Shown: piece by piece, positions 36,180-43,544 of the stretch
Layout: each line of letters begins with the position of its first letter
How positions within the stretch are numbered: the first letter of the stretch is position 1
Assembly (NCBI RefSeq): GCF_934668725.1
Contig: NZ_CAKUOF010000024.1
Coordinates: 1 to 44,362 of the forward strand
Source of the DNA: an uncultured Dysgonomonas sp.
Lineage (GTDB): Bacteria; Bacteroidota; Bacteroidia; Bacteroidales; Dysgonomonadaceae
Direction: 5' to 3'
DNA length: 44,362 nucleotides
Translations under genes and position numbers: made by a program
Notes under the pieces: generated by a model
Seen by the model: only the letters and a program-made list of their open reading frames with translations
Database searches by the model: none
Told to the model about the DNA's origin: nothing

Positions 36180-36977
36180 TCACTTGAATATTTTGACTAA
36201 TATCTTTATGAGAAAGGAGCAGAAAGGACTTCTCTTCATCGTATTCATTACATATAGATAATCGCTCATCTCGTGAAAACTCTCATAGTCTTTTTGTATA
36301 GACTTAGGGATATTCTCATCCAGAACTTGAGCTCTTTCTTTTATATGTGAGTTAGCAAGTTCTGCGTTGGTGCTTAATCCGTCCCACTCAAAGAGTACAA
36401 TGTCGACATCAACAAATATGGGTTGTTCATTATTTAGCCCAATTGTTTGTAAAAAGAACTTCCAATCAGAGGTTATCTTTAGGTTTTCGTCATATAAACC
36501 ATATGTTTCAAATAGATTGCGACGAATAAAGGTTGCTTGATGTTTAATTGTCCCCCAATAAAAATCGAATAAAGTAAGATATCTGTTTAAGCAGGGCACT
36601 TTTTGAGTGTAATTACCAAAATCATTAATCTGATGACCATTAATGAAAGGTGATAGATATGTTTGTGATCCAAATATATCTTGGAGTACATTGTTGTTTA
36701 CAAATATGTCGCCAGAGTTAAGAAAATAACAATATTCTCCGGTCGAGCGCTTTATCCCTTTATTCATTGCATTGAATACGCCGGTATCTTTTTCACTTAT
36801 CCAATAAGATATATCTGATGAGTAATGTTTTATAATATCTACGCTGTTATCTGTAGAAGCTCCATCAATAACAATGAACTCATAGTTAGTATAAGTTTGC
36901 CTAATAACGCTTTTTATGGTTCTTTCTAAACCTTCGGCATTATTTCTGTTTACAGTTATAATAGATATCTTATTCAT
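36180..36977 (-). CDS. Glycosyltransferase family 2 protein
   Basis: The 265-residue GT-A enzyme opens ISIITVNRNNAEGLERTIKSV, with the nucleotide-binding VIDGASTDNS and a GVFNAMNKGIKRSTGEYCYFLNSGD segment that contains the metal-binding region. It resembles WcaA/WbbD-type transferases for cell-surface polysaccharide. A TTG at 36986 is an alternative start, but the ATG at 36977 directly precedes the conserved N-terminus. It lies 70 bp downstream of the GDP-mannose pyrophosphorylase gene with a weak terminator between, so a shared role in surface glycan synthesis is plausible. Confidence 0.9.
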   Translation of the reverse strand: MNKISIITVNRNNAEGLERTIKSVIRQTYTNYEFIVIDGASTDNSVDIIKHYSSDISYWISEKDTGVFNAMNKGIKRSTGEYCYFLNSGDIFVNNNVLQDIFGSQTYLSPFINGHQINDFGNYTQKVPCLNRYLTLFDFYWGTIKHQATFIRRNLFETYGLYDENLKITSDWKFFLQTIGLNNEQPIFVDVDIVLFEWDGLSTNAELANSHIKERAQVLDENIPKSIQKDYESFHEMSDYLYVMNTMKRSPFCSFLIKILVKIFK

Positions 36978-36991
36978 TGTTTGCAAAATTA

Positions 36992-37026
36992 TAAAAAAAG
37001 AGGGACATATAATGCCTCTCTTTTTA
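36992..37026. terminator. Weak terminator between manC-like and GT2 genes
   Basis: AAAAAGAGGG and CCTCTCTTTTT flank CATATAATG, with a small bulge. T-runs are present on both strands. Confidence 0.5.
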
Positions 37027-37047
37027 TATCGTTATATCTTCTGTTGA

Positions 37048-38130
37048 TTAAATATAGCTATCGCCATATTTTAATTTTGTATCAGCAACAAATTGCTTAA
37101 TACGTTGTTCCTGATCTTTTTGGCATATAAGCAGAATATTGTCTACTTCAGCAACAATATAATTGTTTAAGCCTTGGATGACTGCTAATTTCCCATCGGG
37201 TAGGGCTACAATATTTTCAGAACTTTCATAGAATAAAGTCTCACATTTTAGGGCCGCATTTGCATCTTTATCTTTATCGGATATGTCATGTAATGATCCC
37301 CATGTGCCAAGATCTGACCATCCGAAATCGGCAGCAATAACACAAACATTGTTCGCTTTCTCCATTACTCCATAGTCGATAGAAATACTTGGACAATAAG
37401 AATATTGTTCTTGAATAAAAGCTTTCTCTTTTTCTGTTGTGTAGATATCTTTTCCTTGATTAAAAATTGCGGCAACCTCCGGTAGATTGTCATTAAATGC
37501 TTTTAGGATGGTTTGTACATTCCAAATGAATAATCCTGAATTCCAAAGAAATTCACCGCTTTCGTAAAATATTTTGGCTAAATCAAGATTGGGCTTTTCT
37601 GTGAAAACCTTTACTTTATTTATCTCCCCTACAGTGTCAGAATCAATTTGAATATATCCATACCCTGTTTCGGGTCTGTTAGGTTTAATACCTAAAGTTA
37701 GTAGGGTTTTATGATTTCTGACAAAATTTAATGCTTTGTGTATAACTGCGATAAACTCATCTTCTTTTAGAATAAGGTGGTCAGACGGAGCTACAACGAT
37801 ATTTGCATTTGGGTTTATCGCGTTGATGTGGTAACTAGCGTAGGCAATGCACGGGGCTGTATTTCGTCTAAGAGGCTCTAATAGGATTTGGCTAGGGGAT
37901 AATTCAGGAACCTCCTGCATGGTGAGTTCTGCATAGCTCTCATTAGTTACAATAAATATATTTTCGAGAGGTAGAATTTTCTTAAAACGATCTACTGTCA
38001 TTTGTAAAAGAGATCGGCCTGTTCCGAAAAAATCCAGAAATTGCTTAGGGCGATTCTCGCGGCTAAATGGCCAAAAACGGCTGCCAATTCCGCCACTCAT
38101 TATCACACAGTAGCTATTTTTATTGTCCAT
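37048..38130 (-). CDS. manC: Mannose-1-phosphate guanylyltransferase
   Basis: The 360-residue nucleotidyltransferase makes GDP-mannose from mannose-1-phosphate and GTP. The signature VIMSGGIGSRFWPFSRENRPKQFLDF lies at residues 9-34, and NIVVAPSDHLI and FTEKPNLDLA follow. It lacks the C-terminal phosphomannose isomerase domain of the bifunctional enzymes (about 470 residues), so it is the single-function type. A TATATTTG box lies about 58 bp upstream. It feeds mannose or fucose donors to surface glycans, which fits the downstream glycosyltransferase. Confidence 0.93.
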   Translation of the reverse strand: MDNKNSYCVIMSGGIGSRFWPFSRENRPKQFLDFFGTGRSLLQMTVDRFKKILPLENIFIVTNESYAELTMQEVPELSPSQILLEPLRRNTAPCIAYASYHINAINPNANIVVAPSDHLILKEDEFIAVIHKALNFVRNHKTLLTLGIKPNRPETGYGYIQIDSDTVGEINKVKVFTEKPNLDLAKIFYESGEFLWNSGLFIWNVQTILKAFNDNLPEVAAIFNQGKDIYTTEKEKAFIQEQYSYCPSISIDYGVMEKANNVCVIAADFGWSDLGTWGSLHDISDKDKDANAALKCETLFYESSENIVALPDGKLAVIQGLNNYIVAEVDNILLICQKDQEQRIKQFVADTKLKYGDSYI

Positions 38131-38187
38131 GGTATAAAAATGGTATGAATTTATATTTATTATATATGTCTAACCTTAAGACGTAAA

Positions 38188-38195
38188 CAAATATA
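38188..38195 (-). promoter_or_regulatory. Promoter -7 box of manC
   Basis: TATATTTG on the minus strand lies about 58 nt before the start codon. The -33 region is a poly-T/A tract without a clear TTTG. Confidence 0.5.
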
Positions 38196-38274
38196 ATATA
38201 TTTTATGCTTAGAAAAAAAAATACTTCTTTTTTCAAAAAAAAGAGGAGATGTATGGTATATTCGAAAATATATC

Positions 38275-38282
38275 TATCTTTG
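38275..38282 (+). promoter_or_regulatory. Promoter -7 box of tRNA-Leu
   Basis: TATCTTTG followed by CACTC lies 14 nt before the tRNA 5' end. Confidence 0.65.
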
Positions 38283-38296
38283 CACTCACAAAAAAT

Positions 38297-38380
38297 GCCC
38301 AGATGGCGGAATTGGTAGACGCGCTGGTCTCAAACACCAGTGGATTCACTTCCATGCCGGTTCGATCCCGGCTCTGGGTA
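38297..38380 (+). tRNA. tRNA-Leu (anticodon CAA)
   Basis: The 84-nt class II tRNA has acceptor arm GCCCAGA/TCTGGGT plus discriminator A, a D-loop with AATTGGTAGACG, and anticodon stem CTGGT/ACCAG with loop CTCAAAC (anticodon CAA at 38331-38333). It also has a variable arm of leucine size and T-loop GGTTCGATCCC. CCA is not encoded. It reads UUG codons. It stands at the border of an accessory gene cluster. Confidence 0.97.
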
Positions 38381-38384
38381 CTTG

Positions 38385-38418
38385 AAAACCCTGATTATCA
38401 GCTGATAATCAGGGTTTT
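38385..38418 (+). terminator. Terminator of tRNA-Leu
   Basis: A 16-bp perfect inverted repeat, AAAACCCTGATTATCA (38385-38400) with its complement (38403-38418), is followed by ATTGTTTTAT. It begins 4 nt after the tRNA. Confidence 0.9.
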
Positions 38419-38467
38419 ATTGTTTTATGGGAGACAAAATAGGGACAAAAAGTGGGATTTGATCCAA

Positions 38468-39235
38468 TTAAGCATTATAAATAACTTGAGCTATTTCAGT
38501 CGCAATTTCATCAACGGTATACGACGATGTGTTTCTGGCAACCTTATCTGCGAGTGAAGGACTATAATCAATTACTTCTTTTTTTGTAATATTATGCCAT
38601 ATTGGAAGAACAATCTGTTCTCCGTTGACTGATTTTGTTATTATCCCATCTAGCTCATAATTAGTCCATCCTTTTTTTATGAAATCTTTTGATAAAACAA
38701 CAATTCCAAATTTACTATTTGCCAATCCTTTGTCTATTTTTCTTCGCAAACTATCTCCTATCTTTAGTTCAAATTCATCATACCAGACTTTTAGTCCTTC
38801 ATTAATTAATGCATTTGCCAAAGGTCTAACGACTTCATCTTTATCTTCTGAGGCATGGGAAATGAATACATCATATTCTTTAACAAAATCGTCTTCACCT
38901 AAATAATCATCTTTGTGGACTAACGAAGGAACTGTAGACAAAGCTGGCTCACGATAATTTGGTAAAACTCCAGGAAGAGTTCTTACGCTTGTTTTTACAG
39001 ATCCTCTCAAGCCTTGCATATCTATTGTTATATGCCAACGACCCGAAGATGGGATTTCAAGTCTTATCGGAGATTTAGTCACAAGTCCTCCTCGATAGGT
39101 ATGCCGTTGTCCATTTTTATATTTCTGAAAATTAGAAGAATCTAATAGTCTGACATTAGCAGCACTACCCTGCAACGTCACTTCTATAACCTGACCTCTA
39201 TCTTTTTGCCCTAAATCATAATGCGTAAAATTCAT
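38468..39235 (-). CDS. DUF1883-TIR domain protein
   Basis: The 255-residue protein has an N-terminal DUF1883-like beta domain (about 1-89, MNFTHYDLGQKDRGQVIEV to GRWHITIDMQGLRGSV). A linker follows, then a TIR domain (121-255) that starts YDVFISHASEDKDEVV and includes WYDEFELKIGDSLRRKID and the catalytic Glu194 in GWTNYELDGI. TIR domains of this kind can cleave NAD+ or make cyclic ADP-ribose-type signals, and they act in anti-phage defence such as Thoeris. No ThsA-like effector gene is adjacent. It is probably co-transcribed with the gene 65 bp upstream. Confidence 0.9.
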   Translation of the reverse strand: MNFTHYDLGQKDRGQVIEVTLQGSAANVRLLDSSNFQKYKNGQRHTYRGGLVTKSPIRLEIPSSGRWHITIDMQGLRGSVKTSVRTLPGVLPNYREPALSTVPSLVHKDDYLGEDDFVKEYDVFISHASEDKDEVVRPLANALINEGLKVWYDEFELKIGDSLRRKIDKGLANSKFGIVVLSKDFIKKGWTNYELDGIITKSVNGEQIVLPIWHNITKKEVIDYSPSLADKVARNTSSYTVDEIATEIAQVIYNA

Positions 39236-39300
39236 TCTTTAAATGCTTTATTAGTTATATTTTTCAATTCTTTACTATAATTGTTATTACTAGATAATAA

Positions 39301-39969
39301 TTATGCAACTTCCCATAAAGACTTTATTTCATCACAAGCTTTATATAGTTTAGAATTAAAATCTTTTTTATTCTTTGGGGTTGAACAAATTTTACTACCA
39401 AAGACATCAACACAAAGGCAGTAATCATCAACAACAATTTCATCATTACAAGCGATTGATTCTTTCAAATATAAATGAATTAAACCTGCTGCAAATGATG
39501 CTTTCTCATAATCAAAGATGTTACTTTTTGATATGTGAAATTTTACCCCTCCTATATATTTTTTACCATCTTCCTCCCAGCGAAGTATAAGATCTGGGGA
39601 GACAGTTATTGAAACATTATTAAATTCCACATCTTTTCTTTTATCTGTAGAAAACGAGCATTTCAACTTCTTGAAATTTGTTGGGAATTGGAGCTCCAAG
39701 AATAGTCTCAGTGCTTCTATTGAAGCCTTTCTGTCATTCTTTTGGAAATCTGTAGTACATTGTTTTGTCTGCAAATCAGCAATTCCAGAAAGAATATCTT
39801 GATATGTAAATCCATTTTTGACAAATCTACTCATTCTTGTTTTTGCAGTCCTATATCTAGCGACCATAAATTTGCTAGGGTTCTTTTGACTTTTAATAAT
39901 AGAAGCTTTCTTTCTTGCCGATCCTGTAACAAAATCGCATAAGGGATTAATTGAAATTTTATATAGCAT
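39301..39969 (-). CDS. Hypothetical protein with degenerate PD-(D/E)XK-like pattern
   Basis: I do not recognise a named family for this 222-residue protein. Near residues 124-150 it reads SPDLILRWEEDGKKYIGGVKFHISK, which has the spacing of a PD-(D/E)XK nuclease (Asp126, Lys143) with Gly141 where an acidic residue is expected. A helix with Tyr and Ala (YEKASFAAGLIHLYL) follows, as in Cas4/RecB-like folds. The N-terminus is basic and helical (KKASIIKSQKNPSKFMVARY). If it is this fold it may bind rather than cut DNA. It lies just upstream of the DUF1883-TIR gene on the same strand. Confidence 0.7.
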   Translation of the reverse strand: MLYKISINPLCDFVTGSARKKASIIKSQKNPSKFMVARYRTAKTRMSRFVKNGFTYQDILSGIADLQTKQCTTDFQKNDRKASIEALRLFLELQFPTNFKKLKCSFSTDKRKDVEFNNVSITVSPDLILRWEEDGKKYIGGVKFHISKSNIFDYEKASFAAGLIHLYLKESIACNDEIVVDDYCLCVDVFGSKICSTPKNKKDFNSKLYKACDEIKSLWEVA

Positions 39970-40000
39970 AAAGATTATTTTCGTTTATAATAGTTTTAAT

Positions 40001-40023
40001 AAAGGTTTTTGTAGAGAACCTTT
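40001..40023 (-). terminator. Weak hairpin after the 46-residue gene
   Basis: AAAGGTT and AACCTTT form a 7-bp stem. On the minus strand it is followed by ATTAAAACTATTAT. It lies between the 46-residue gene and the 222-residue gene and may reduce read-through. Confidence 0.3.
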
Positions 40024-40040
40024 AAACTCTTATTTTAAGC

Positions 40041-40181
40041 TTACTTTGTGGCTTTACCACCTTTTTTCGCTCCATCTGAAGTGCTAGGTGTAGAACGATA
40101 GTGAGGTGGAACTTTAGTTCCATCTTCTTTCGTATGTGGATGTACATACACCTTCTTCTTTCCAGCATCTGTTTGTGCCAT
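40041..40181 (-). CDS. 46-residue basic protein with GTKVPPHYRSTPS motif
   Basis: ATG at 40181 to TAA at 40041 encodes 46 residues, rich in Lys, Thr, Ser and His. The central HTKEDGTKVPPHYRSTPS resembles a small motif (DGTxVxPHxRS-P) that I have seen in short bacterial proteins and as tails of larger ones; its function is unknown. The tail GAKKGGKATK is strongly basic, suggesting nucleic acid binding. No signal or membrane segment is present. It lies 71 bp upstream of the nuclease-like gene in the same orientation and may be part of the same unit as the TIR gene. Confidence 0.65.
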   Translation of the reverse strand: MAQTDAGKKKVYVHPHTKEDGTKVPPHYRSTPSTSDGAKKGGKATK

Positions 40182-40360
40182 AGTGAAATAAGTTTTAATC
40201 GTCCGAATTATTACAAGCGGATTTACCCTGTCTGCATGGCAAAACTCTTATCAATATGGTATAACTACTGTATTAAATTGAATTATAAGAATTTTGCAAA
40301 CTAACTGCTTTTCGGCGAGGCAGATGCCGAATAGGGATAAGTGAAGAAAGCTATAAATAG

Positions 40361-40390
40361 TTTGATTATAATCAAAAATATCTATCTTTG
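40361..40390 (+). promoter_or_regulatory. Promoter on the plus strand inside the defence island
   Basis: A -33 TTTG (40361-40364) and a -7 TATCTTTG (40383-40390) are separated by 18 nt. Every gene nearby is on the minus strand, so the product is probably a short RNA. Confidence 0.65.
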
Positions 40391-40396
40391 TGCCAC

Positions 40397-40490
40397 AATT
40401 TTCTCAACAGGCGATCAATTCTGTAGAGTAAACCCTCCCTATTAAGAGGTTATATTAAGATGTAGTAGTTGACGCTACTGCATCTTTTAC
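40397..40490 (+). ncRNA. Candidate small RNA of about 95 nt
   Basis: The transcript would begin about 7 nt after the -7 box and end at a 12-bp hairpin (AAGATGTAGTAG at 40457-40468 with CTACTGCATCTT at 40475-40486, one G-U pair, 6-nt loop) followed by TTTTACTTTATTATT. A second weak hairpin, AACCCTC/GAGGTT, lies at 40431-40451. It has no good reading frame. It lies between the RloB gene and the 46-residue gene, antisense to the intergenic transcript. The boundaries are predicted only. Confidence 0.45.
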
Positions 40491-40571
40491 TTTATTATTA
40501 TATATTATATTTATTTAAGCAAATTTCGTGCCATTTTCTGAAAAATATTTATCTATATAACCTTTTTCTAT

Positions 40572-41183
40572 TTATCCATCATTATTCTCTGACAGACTGT
40601 CCAATATGTCTAATATTTTATATATCTCAGAATAAGGAAATGTTTTATTGTCAAGCTCTAACTCATGTCTTTCTGTCAATTTGCGAGCGTATTTTTTTGC
40701 TCTATCAATATCTCCATTTATAGATAGAATATTATATAAACTGTTTCTTCTAAAAAAATTCTTAGTCTTTTCATAACCTTTAAAATATTTGTTAAGCTCT
40801 GGTATAACTGAGCTACAGTCTAGATAAGGTTTTGTAGAATAATGCTCTAAGAAATGTAATAGAAACCAAAATTCAATACAGGGCATACTTTCAATGAATA
40901 TAACACTTGTTTCAGCAAAATCTTTAATACACTCATTGTATCGTTCACGTTCTTTAGAAATGGAGTTGATTCTATCCATATCCAATAAGCAAAAAACATA
41001 ATCATATTCATTAAATACGGCTTTCCGAACTAATTTCATCATATGATCAATATCTGCATGTTGAGGTAAAGATGGTTCTATTGAGAAAGAGTATCTTTTA
41101 CTCCTTCTTAAAGAATCAAAATAAAACCATTCAGTTTCTCCTTCTCCAATTATAGCAATACTTATTTTTGCTCTATTCATCAC
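40572..41183 (-). CDS. RloB-like Toprim-fold protein (AbiLii-type)
   Basis: The 203-residue protein has the RloB/Toprim motifs IIGEGETEWFYF (E14, E16), CLLDMDR (D68, D70) and CIEFWFLLHF (E104, H110), typical of the RloB family. RloB proteins pair with RloA-like AAA ATPases and, as AbiLii, act in abortive infection. It starts 8 bp after the ATPase gene and was presumably acquired with it. The predicted role is a metal-dependent nuclease or nucleotidyl-transfer effector activated by the ATPase. The active site appears complete. Confidence 0.9.
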   Translation of the reverse strand: MMNRAKISIAIIGEGETEWFYFDSLRRSKRYSFSIEPSLPQHADIDHMMKLVRKAVFNEYDYVFCLLDMDRINSISKERERYNECIKDFAETSVIFIESMPCIEFWFLLHFLEHYSTKPYLDCSSVIPELNKYFKGYEKTKNFFRRNSLYNILSINGDIDRAKKYARKLTERHELELDNKTFPYSEIYKILDILDSLSENNDG

Positions 41184-41191
41184 TCTATCTC

Positions 41192-42475
41192 TTAGTTAAT
41201 GAATATGTTTCCCATAAAAGGTTTTGCTCCAAGTTTACCCTGTCTGTACGCATTGTATGGAGATGTATTTTTATGTAGTCCTTTGTCAGACAGTCTTTCC
41301 AAAGAAGTCTCTCCTTCTTCATTCTTTTCAGCAAACCAGACAGTGTCTCTACGAATAAAATCTTCGTCTAAAAGATTAATATCATGGGTTGTAAATATTA
41401 ATTGGGAATATTTTTCTCCATTTACCAGAAATAATTTTATAAAATATGATATAAGTTCAAAATGCAAACTAGATTCAATCTCATCAATGGGTAATATTGC
41501 TTCTTGCTTAATCAGACGATATAAAATTGTAGCCATCCCAGTATACCGAATTGTACCTCTCGATTCAGCCCCTTCAGGGAGCAAATAAAAGCCTTTACCC
41601 GTTTTGTGTGTGTAAACCAATTCAGGATTTTCTATTTTTCCTTTTTCTAAATAACTTTTCTTTATATCTTCAGGCATTGGTGAATTTTCAATCATCTTTG
41701 CTACTTCAGGAGTTATAACTAAATCATCCTTTTGTATTTCCAAGTTGCTAATATTAAAGTCAGATTCGAACAATAAGCTAAGAATAAAATTTTTCATTTC
41801 AGGCTCTTTTTCCAACGCTTTTATCGTAAAATCAGACAAATCAGAATTTGGTCTAAGGATGTCTTTCATTGTGTGAGCGAAATATTCAAATATTTCATTC
41901 AGCAAACTTGATGCAACATTTGATTTGCCAAAAGAAGCTAGTACAGTACAATTATTTAAGGTATTCCCTATGATTATTAGACGATCTTTTTTTCCTAATT
42001 TTAGATGACTTCCAAAAATAATTTCAGTCGAATCACTCTTTTCATTGTATGTTCTCACATATAACTTTGCAGGTTGCACACTTGGATAATATAACAGGTT
42101 CTCTTCATAGATTCTTTTGTCATCGAGCGATAAAGTATAAATAAATTTTATCTCTTTAATGAAAAAAGATATTGAAAAAGATGTTCTTTCATTTTTTGAG
42201 TAATCATCTAGGAGAAATGGATCTACTCCTATTTCCTTATTTTTGTCTTTTGGGGATCTAAGTATCAATTCTCTTAAAAAATTAAGAGATTCCAATAAGT
42301 TTGTTTTACCCGAAGCATTAGCGCCATAAATCACAGCTGTTTTTAACAGCCTTACTCCTTCTTTGATCTCAATACAATAATAGTCCTCATTGTTTTGATC
42401 ACTAGTCGCTTCAAAACTGAGTATCTGCTCTTCCTTGAAGGATAGGAAATTTTTAACTCTAAATTCTGAAATCAT
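41192..42475 (-). CDS. RloA/AbiLi-like AAA ATPase
   Basis: The 427-residue ABC/SMC-like ATPase has Walker A GANASGKT (51-58), Walker B LPIDEIESSLH (D331, E332) and a D/H-loop TTHD (362-365). The N-terminal RVKNFLSFKEEQILSFEA is typical of the AAA15/21 family, which includes RloA and overcoming-lysogenization-defect ATPases. With the RloB gene 8 bp downstream it forms a likely AbiL-type abortive infection pair. A hairpin at 42568-42599 isolates the pair from the upstream gene. Confidence 0.92.
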   Translation of the reverse strand: MISEFRVKNFLSFKEEQILSFEATSDQNNEDYYCIEIKEGVRLLKTAVIYGANASGKTNLLESLNFLRELILRSPKDKNKEIGVDPFLLDDYSKNERTSFSISFFIKEIKFIYTLSLDDKRIYEENLLYYPSVQPAKLYVRTYNEKSDSTEIIFGSHLKLGKKDRLIIIGNTLNNCTVLASFGKSNVASSLLNEIFEYFAHTMKDILRPNSDLSDFTIKALEKEPEMKNFILSLLFESDFNISNLEIQKDDLVITPEVAKMIENSPMPEDIKKSYLEKGKIENPELVYTHKTGKGFYLLPEGAESRGTIRYTGMATILYRLIKQEAILPIDEIESSLHFELISYFIKLFLVNGEKYSQLIFTTHDINLLDEDFIRRDTVWFAEKNEEGETSLERLSDKGLHKNTSPYNAYRQGKLGAKPFMGNIFIN

Positions 42476-42567
42476 TGCTCTATTTTATTAATTCGTAAAT
42501 ATTATACAAATATATCAAATAAAACAATAATAATCAAATTCTATTTAAAAAAAACGCTTCTTCTAAT

Positions 42568-42599
42568 AAGAAAGCCATATCTGTTGATATGGCTTTCTT
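42568..42599. terminator. Terminator after the MNT-HEPN gene
   Basis: AAGAAAGCCATATC (42568-42581) and its complement (42586-42599) form a 14-bp stem with loop TGTT. It lies 17 bp after the stop of the nucleotidyltransferase-HEPN gene and upstream of the AbiL-like pair. Confidence 0.85.
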
Positions 42600-42615
42600 T
42601 TATATATTTTTATTT

Positions 42616-43503
42616 TCACATCGTCTCCCCATACTCCCCAATCTTCCCCTCACAAATTCGCTTTGTAATATCCCTCAATAATTCCACTTTCGGAACAAGT
42701 GCATCAATATCCTCCTTTGTAACAACAAAATCAGGATCGTATCTACCATTCACATAAGCTGCCTTAATAAGTTCGAATAAACGCTTTTCTTCGGGTGTAT
42801 CCTGTGGAAAGACTTTTATAAACTCATTAGAATATTTCTTTACGGAGTTTAACAGTTTTGTGAGATTATGTTGTTTTGGGTTTTCGAGTGTATTCACTAG
42901 GCGAATAGCATAAATAAGATTTTCGCAAGTTTGATGTAAATTGAATGACGCTAATTTATATTTCTCTTTTTCATAATAAAATTTAGCTCCTTCTAAGAAA
43001 TCGTTTGCGTAATTAAACTTATCGATAAAATATTCCTGAGCTTGTTGCTTTATTTCATCAAAGCTGAGTTTTCTTCTTCGAGCAAGCTTATGTTTTCCAC
43101 TATCGTATAATACAACCCCCTCTTGCTTTATTTGCGTATAAAAATACCGACCCTCATTCAGATACTTATTCAGTTTCTTCATATCCTCACTGATAAACTG
43201 AACAGGAGGTTGCCTGTCAGGGTCTTTTGCCCTGTCATAGTACAAATCTTCGACATTGCTGAGTGACCTAATTGCTCCTCCATCTGATACACCGCTTGTG
43301 ACAACCAGTATATCGTAATCACTTACATAAAACTGTAGTTTGCCAAACTCATATTTTTCATCATATACCACATAGTCGTTTCGGGCATAGCTGCCGAACA
43401 AAATTATCATTTCGGTTTGTTTCAGCCGTTGCAAAACAGCCTCAACAATAAAATGTAGATCTCTCTGATTAGTTGATGGTAAATATGATATGGACTTCTT
43501 CAT
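42616..43503 (-). CDS. Fused MNT nucleotidyltransferase-HEPN protein
   Basis: The 295-residue protein joins an N-terminal minimal nucleotidyltransferase (G37-S38 in ILFGSYARND, and D62/D64 in VSDYDILVV) to a C-terminal HEPN domain (about 145-290) with FNLHQTCENLIYAIRLVN and NGRYDPDF. Separate MNT and HEPN proteins form toxin-antitoxin pairs in which the MNT AMPylates the HEPN RNase. In this fused form both catalytic metal aspartates are present, but no clear RX4-6H RNase motif is visible in the HEPN half (R201 and H212 are too far apart). It may be a nucleotidyltransferase with a helper domain rather than a toxin. A palindrome copy lies 42 bp upstream. Confidence 0.88.
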   Translation of the reverse strand: MKKSISYLPSTNQRDLHFIVEAVLQRLKQTEMIILFGSYARNDYVVYDEKYEFGKLQFYVSDYDILVVTSGVSDGGAIRSLSNVEDLYYDRAKDPDRQPPVQFISEDMKKLNKYLNEGRYFYTQIKQEGVVLYDSGKHKLARRRKLSFDEIKQQAQEYFIDKFNYANDFLEGAKFYYEKEKYKLASFNLHQTCENLIYAIRLVNTLENPKQHNLTKLLNSVKKYSNEFIKVFPQDTPEEKRLFELIKAAYVNGRYDPDFVVTKEDIDALVPKVELLRDITKRICEGKIGEYGETM

Positions 43504-43544
43504 TTTGCGATTTAATATTAATCCTTTCTACAAAAACAGATAAA

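Noticed and set aside
38468..39969. Thoeris system
   Set aside because: A TIR protein is present, but no ThsA-type SIR2 or macro-domain effector is found in the window, so the name is not justified.
40390..40500. Retron msr/msd RNA
   Set aside because: No reverse transcriptase gene occurs in the window, and the RNA candidate lacks the paired a1/a2 ends.
40469..40723. Plus-strand 84-codon frame at the end of the RloB gene
   Set aside because: It is highly A/T-biased, overlaps the real RloB gene on the other strand and has no family signal.
42616..43503. CBASS cyclic nucleotide synthase
   Set aside because: The nucleotidyltransferase is the minimal MNT type fused to HEPN. No CD-NTase-size domain and no Cap effector gene are present.
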